Translations under genes and position numbers: made by a program
In this document: piece after piece, positions 62,482 through 64,000 of the stretch
How the letters are laid out: each line of letters begins with the position of its first letter
Numbering within the stretch: position 1 is the stretch's first letter
Assembly: GCF_018687355.1 (NCBI RefSeq)
Contig: NZ_CP061288.1
Coordinates: forward strand, 1,498,144-1,562,143
DNA length: 64,000 bases
Direction of reading: 5' to 3'
Origin: Polynucleobacter sp. VK25
Lineage (GTDB): Bacteria > Pseudomonadota > Gammaproteobacteria > Burkholderiales > Burkholderiaceae
Notes under the pieces: generated by a model
What the model was told of the DNA's origin: nothing
Databases searched by the model: none
The model's input: only the letters and a program-made list of their open reading frames with translations

Positions 62482-62551
62482 TTAGATCTCCTTGGATTGG
62501 GTGCTCACGGGCGCCCTCCAAGAAAGTGTGACACAAATCGAGAGCTTTTGC

Positions 62552-63100
62552 TTAGCGCTTATAGAAGCTCAAAGTAACCTCACCCAAATCAATCCCAAAC
62601 TTGCTCATCTTGGCCTTATTGAGCATCACCTTGGGGGTGACTAGGTACATCCAGTCATTAAATTGCACGTTATAAATAGTGCCATCTACCGGCAACGCAA
62701 GGGTATATGTCCAATTCAGGGCATTTCCAGCTAATTGGCCCTGCGCATCCCCAACCACATCATCTGCCCTACCAATATATTGGCCTGGTGACTGTTCAGT
62801 TAAAGTCCAGATGCGCTTTTGCTTTGTGCCATCAGAATATTCAAAACTTTCATCTAAAGTGCCGACTTTTTTACCATTAACAACACTCCAATTGGCTTTG
62901 ATTAAAACGGTAAAACGTTTTTTCACCTCGCCACTGCGATCTGTAAAGATGCCATAGGCATCGATGGTTCCTGAAAAATATTCACTTAAATCTAGGGCAG
63001 GTTTTTCTGAAGCATATTGAGATACCTGAGGTGATGTACATGAAACTAAAAGCGCCGTACAAAAGGCTGTGAATATAAAACGAGTCAAAATAGATTTCAT
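62552..63100 (-). CDS. DUF3833 family lipoprotein
   Basis: 182 residues. Lipobox LLVSC near residue 21, then PALDLSEYFSGTIDAYGIFTDRSGEVKKRFTVLIKANW, typical of DUF3833, and a lipocalin-like beta pattern ending MSKFGIDLGEVTLSFYKR. Function unknown. Genes 62552-64000 lie head to tail on the minus strand and seem one unit: DCC protein, chalcone-isomerase-like, DUF3833. Confidence 0.88.
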   Translation of the reverse strand: MKSILTRFIFTAFCTALLVSCTSPQVSQYASEKPALDLSEYFSGTIDAYGIFTDRSGEVKKRFTVLIKANWSVVNGKKVGTLDESFEYSDGTKQKRIWTLTEQSPGQYIGRADDVVGDAQGQLAGNALNWTYTLALPVDGTIYNVQFNDWMYLVTPKVMLNKAKMSKFGIDLGEVTLSFYKR

Positions 63101-63103
63101 AAC

Positions 63104-63652
63104 TTAGCAAGCCTCATTGAAAAGTGGTGGTGGACAAGTCTGTCCGAGCAATTCTGAGCGAAGCTTAGGCGCGCTGGTTTTGGGATCCAACCAAATACCA
63201 AAAAACGCCTTAGGGAATTCAGTACCCGGAATTTGGGCAATCTGTTTGCCATCGTGATAGAAAGTAGTCCCTTGTTTAGGGGAGTAGATCGCTATCAAGG
63301 TGTGGCCAGACTCTACATTGGGCAAGAAAGCAGTTAACTCCCTCCCCCAAAGCGCTGCCTGCGCATCTGAAACGCCAATGCGCTTCATCTCCTCGACACT
63401 GCGATTGGCGATAGCTGCACCAGAAAAAGATTTTTGATACCGCATTTCCAACGCAAACTCAGAAGAAGATAACGAACCCACTCGATAAAAAGAGGCGTCA
63501 TAAATATGTAGACCCCACCAAGTCAGTCGACCACTGCCTTGTAGTTTTGCTGCGCTTAACTGTACCGGTAGCTCCAAAGGATCACGAGCAAAGCTAGTCG
63601 GCATTAGAAAACCTAATAACGCAGTGATAAATACAATTCGAATAGTCTTCAT
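63104..63652 (-). CDS. Chalcone-isomerase-like family protein, exported
   Basis: 182 residues with a signal peptide (about 1-22, ending SFAR). LQGSGRLTWWGLHIYDASFYRVG and FALEMRYQKSFSGAAIANRSVEEMKRIG match bacterial CHI-like (Chalcone_3) proteins, which have not been shown to be flavonoid enzymes; fatty-acid binding is suggested for the fold. Start overlaps the DCC stop by four bases. Confidence 0.87.
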   Translation of the reverse strand: MKTIRIVFITALLGFLMPTSFARDPLELPVQLSAAKLQGSGRLTWWGLHIYDASFYRVGSLSSSEFALEMRYQKSFSGAAIANRSVEEMKRIGVSDAQAALWGRELTAFLPNVESGHTLIAIYSPKQGTTFYHDGKQIAQIPGTEFPKAFFGIWLDPKTSAPKLRSELLGQTCPPPLFNEAC

Positions 63653-64000
63653 TTGGTTGCCGATTTTGACTTCACTAGACGCAATGCAGCGGGACCCAAG
63701 AGGCTAGAAATGGCATGTCTGTTCTTAGCAAAAAAGAGATAGGCTAATCTTAAAAATGGTTGTAGAGGCCTTCTTGAAAAGAGCCACGCCATCCGCGGTA
63801 GATTTGCCCGACGATAGGCTTCAGGAAAAACGGAAACGCCTTGAATCAATTGACCACTAGCAAATTGCCCATACATAGCTGCCAATGCAGCTTCACAGGA
63901 GACGCCTACTTTTTGCGGATCAAACTGATCGGAATTAATGTCAACAAAATCCAATAGATTGCCCTGATTGCGGCCAGATAAAAAAAGAATCTCTGCCTGG
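63649..64000 (-). CDS. DCC family thiol-disulfide-oxidoreductase-like protein, C-terminal part (cut by window end)
   Basis: The minus-strand frame is open to the right edge. Visible part: AEILFLSGRNQGNLLDFVDINSDQFDPQKVGVS, YGQFASGQLIQGVSVFPEAYRR and RLAYLFFAKNRHAIS, the typical end of DCC proteins (PF04134). The N-terminal DxxCxxC motif lies outside the window, so activity cannot be judged. The internal TTG at 63954 is not the real start. Confidence 0.82.
   Translation of the reverse strand, partial: QAEILFLSGRNQGNLLDFVDINSDQFDPQKVGVSCEAALAAMYGQFASGQLIQGVSVFPEAYRRANLPRMAWLFSRRPLQPFLRLAYLFFAKNRHAISSLLGPAALRLVKSKSATK

Noticed and set aside
1..64000. CRISPR arrays, insertion sequences, prophage, tRNA or rRNA genes
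   Set aside because: No spaced direct repeats, transposase or integrase motifs, phage structural genes, or tRNA cloverleaf apart from the tmRNA were seen on reading.

Overview
The window looks like ordinary chromosome from a small-genome freshwater betaproteobacterium of the order Burkholderiales, most likely Polynucleobacter or a close relative. Reasons: mid-40s GC by eye; the order gyrA / ompA-like / ubiG / gph / ssrA; a tmRNA tag reading ANDERFALAA; six periplasmic Bug-type (tripartite tricarboxylate) binding proteins; very tight gene packing. I see no insertion sequence, prophage, CRISPR array, tRNA or rRNA, and no gap over 300 bases.

Layout. 1-3.3 kb: 5' end of gyrA, an OmpA-like protein, ubiG, gph and the tmRNA gene. 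3.3-6.3 kb: iron/heme uptake operon tonB-hemP-TonB-dependent receptor; hemP is a 59-codon gene starting at TTG. 6.4-10.1 kb: methyltransferase, pirin, CMD-family protein, Bug protein. 10.2-16.5 kb: trhO, then a same-strand run Bug / MmgE-PrpD / 2-hydroxyacid dehydrogenase / split chromate-family transporter / Bug. 16.6-21.3 kb: crcB, ygiD, two small unrecognised genes (45 and 55 codons), a site-2 protease, a class II cytochrome c, cytochrome b561 and an MFS exporter. 21.3-28.5 kb: probable sugar-acid or hydroxy-acid catabolic island (3-hydroxyacyl-CoA-dehydrogenase-like enzyme, 2-hydroxyacid dehydrogenase, DapA-like aldolase, TAXI binding protein, fused TRAP permease, enolase-superfamily dehydratase). 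28.7-33.6 kb: M23 peptidase, UspA, DUF2177, SulP transporter, TauE/SafE-like protein.

33.6-43.6 kb is a micro-oxic respiration locus. An FNR-type regulator with all four cluster cysteines lies beside ccoNOQP-ccoG-ccoH and an oppositely ended small membrane protein; upstream are ccoS, the copper ATPase ccoI and an MFS transporter joined to ccoI. A perfect FNR box, TTGAT-N4-ATCAA, sits upstream of ccoN with a GATAAT -10 at class II spacing, so the neighbouring regulator very probably controls this oxidase. 43.7-48.6 kb holds two more Bug proteins, a 2OG-Fe dioxygenase, a membrane-tethered TAXI protein and an SDR. 48.7-55.5 kb is a complete ccmABCDEFGHI cytochrome c maturation operon, which would serve CcoO, CcoP and the class II cytochrome. 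It is preceded by a near-consensus sigma-70 promoter overlapped by an inverted repeat. 55.7-57.1 kb is a MarR-DoxX-flavodoxin operon. 57.2-64 kb has a Bug protein, a signal-less SBP, a metallo-hydrolase, quinone oxidoreductase, DUF2452, Cu/Zn SOD, DUF3833, a chalcone-isomerase-like protein and a DCC protein cut by the window end.

I found no clearly new defence or mobile system. The items most worth following are the FNR promoter, the ccoI-linked MFS transporter, the membrane-tethered TAXI protein, the two small genes at 17.8-18.1 kb, the ccmA promoter/inverted repeat, and the two catabolic islands of unknown substrate.
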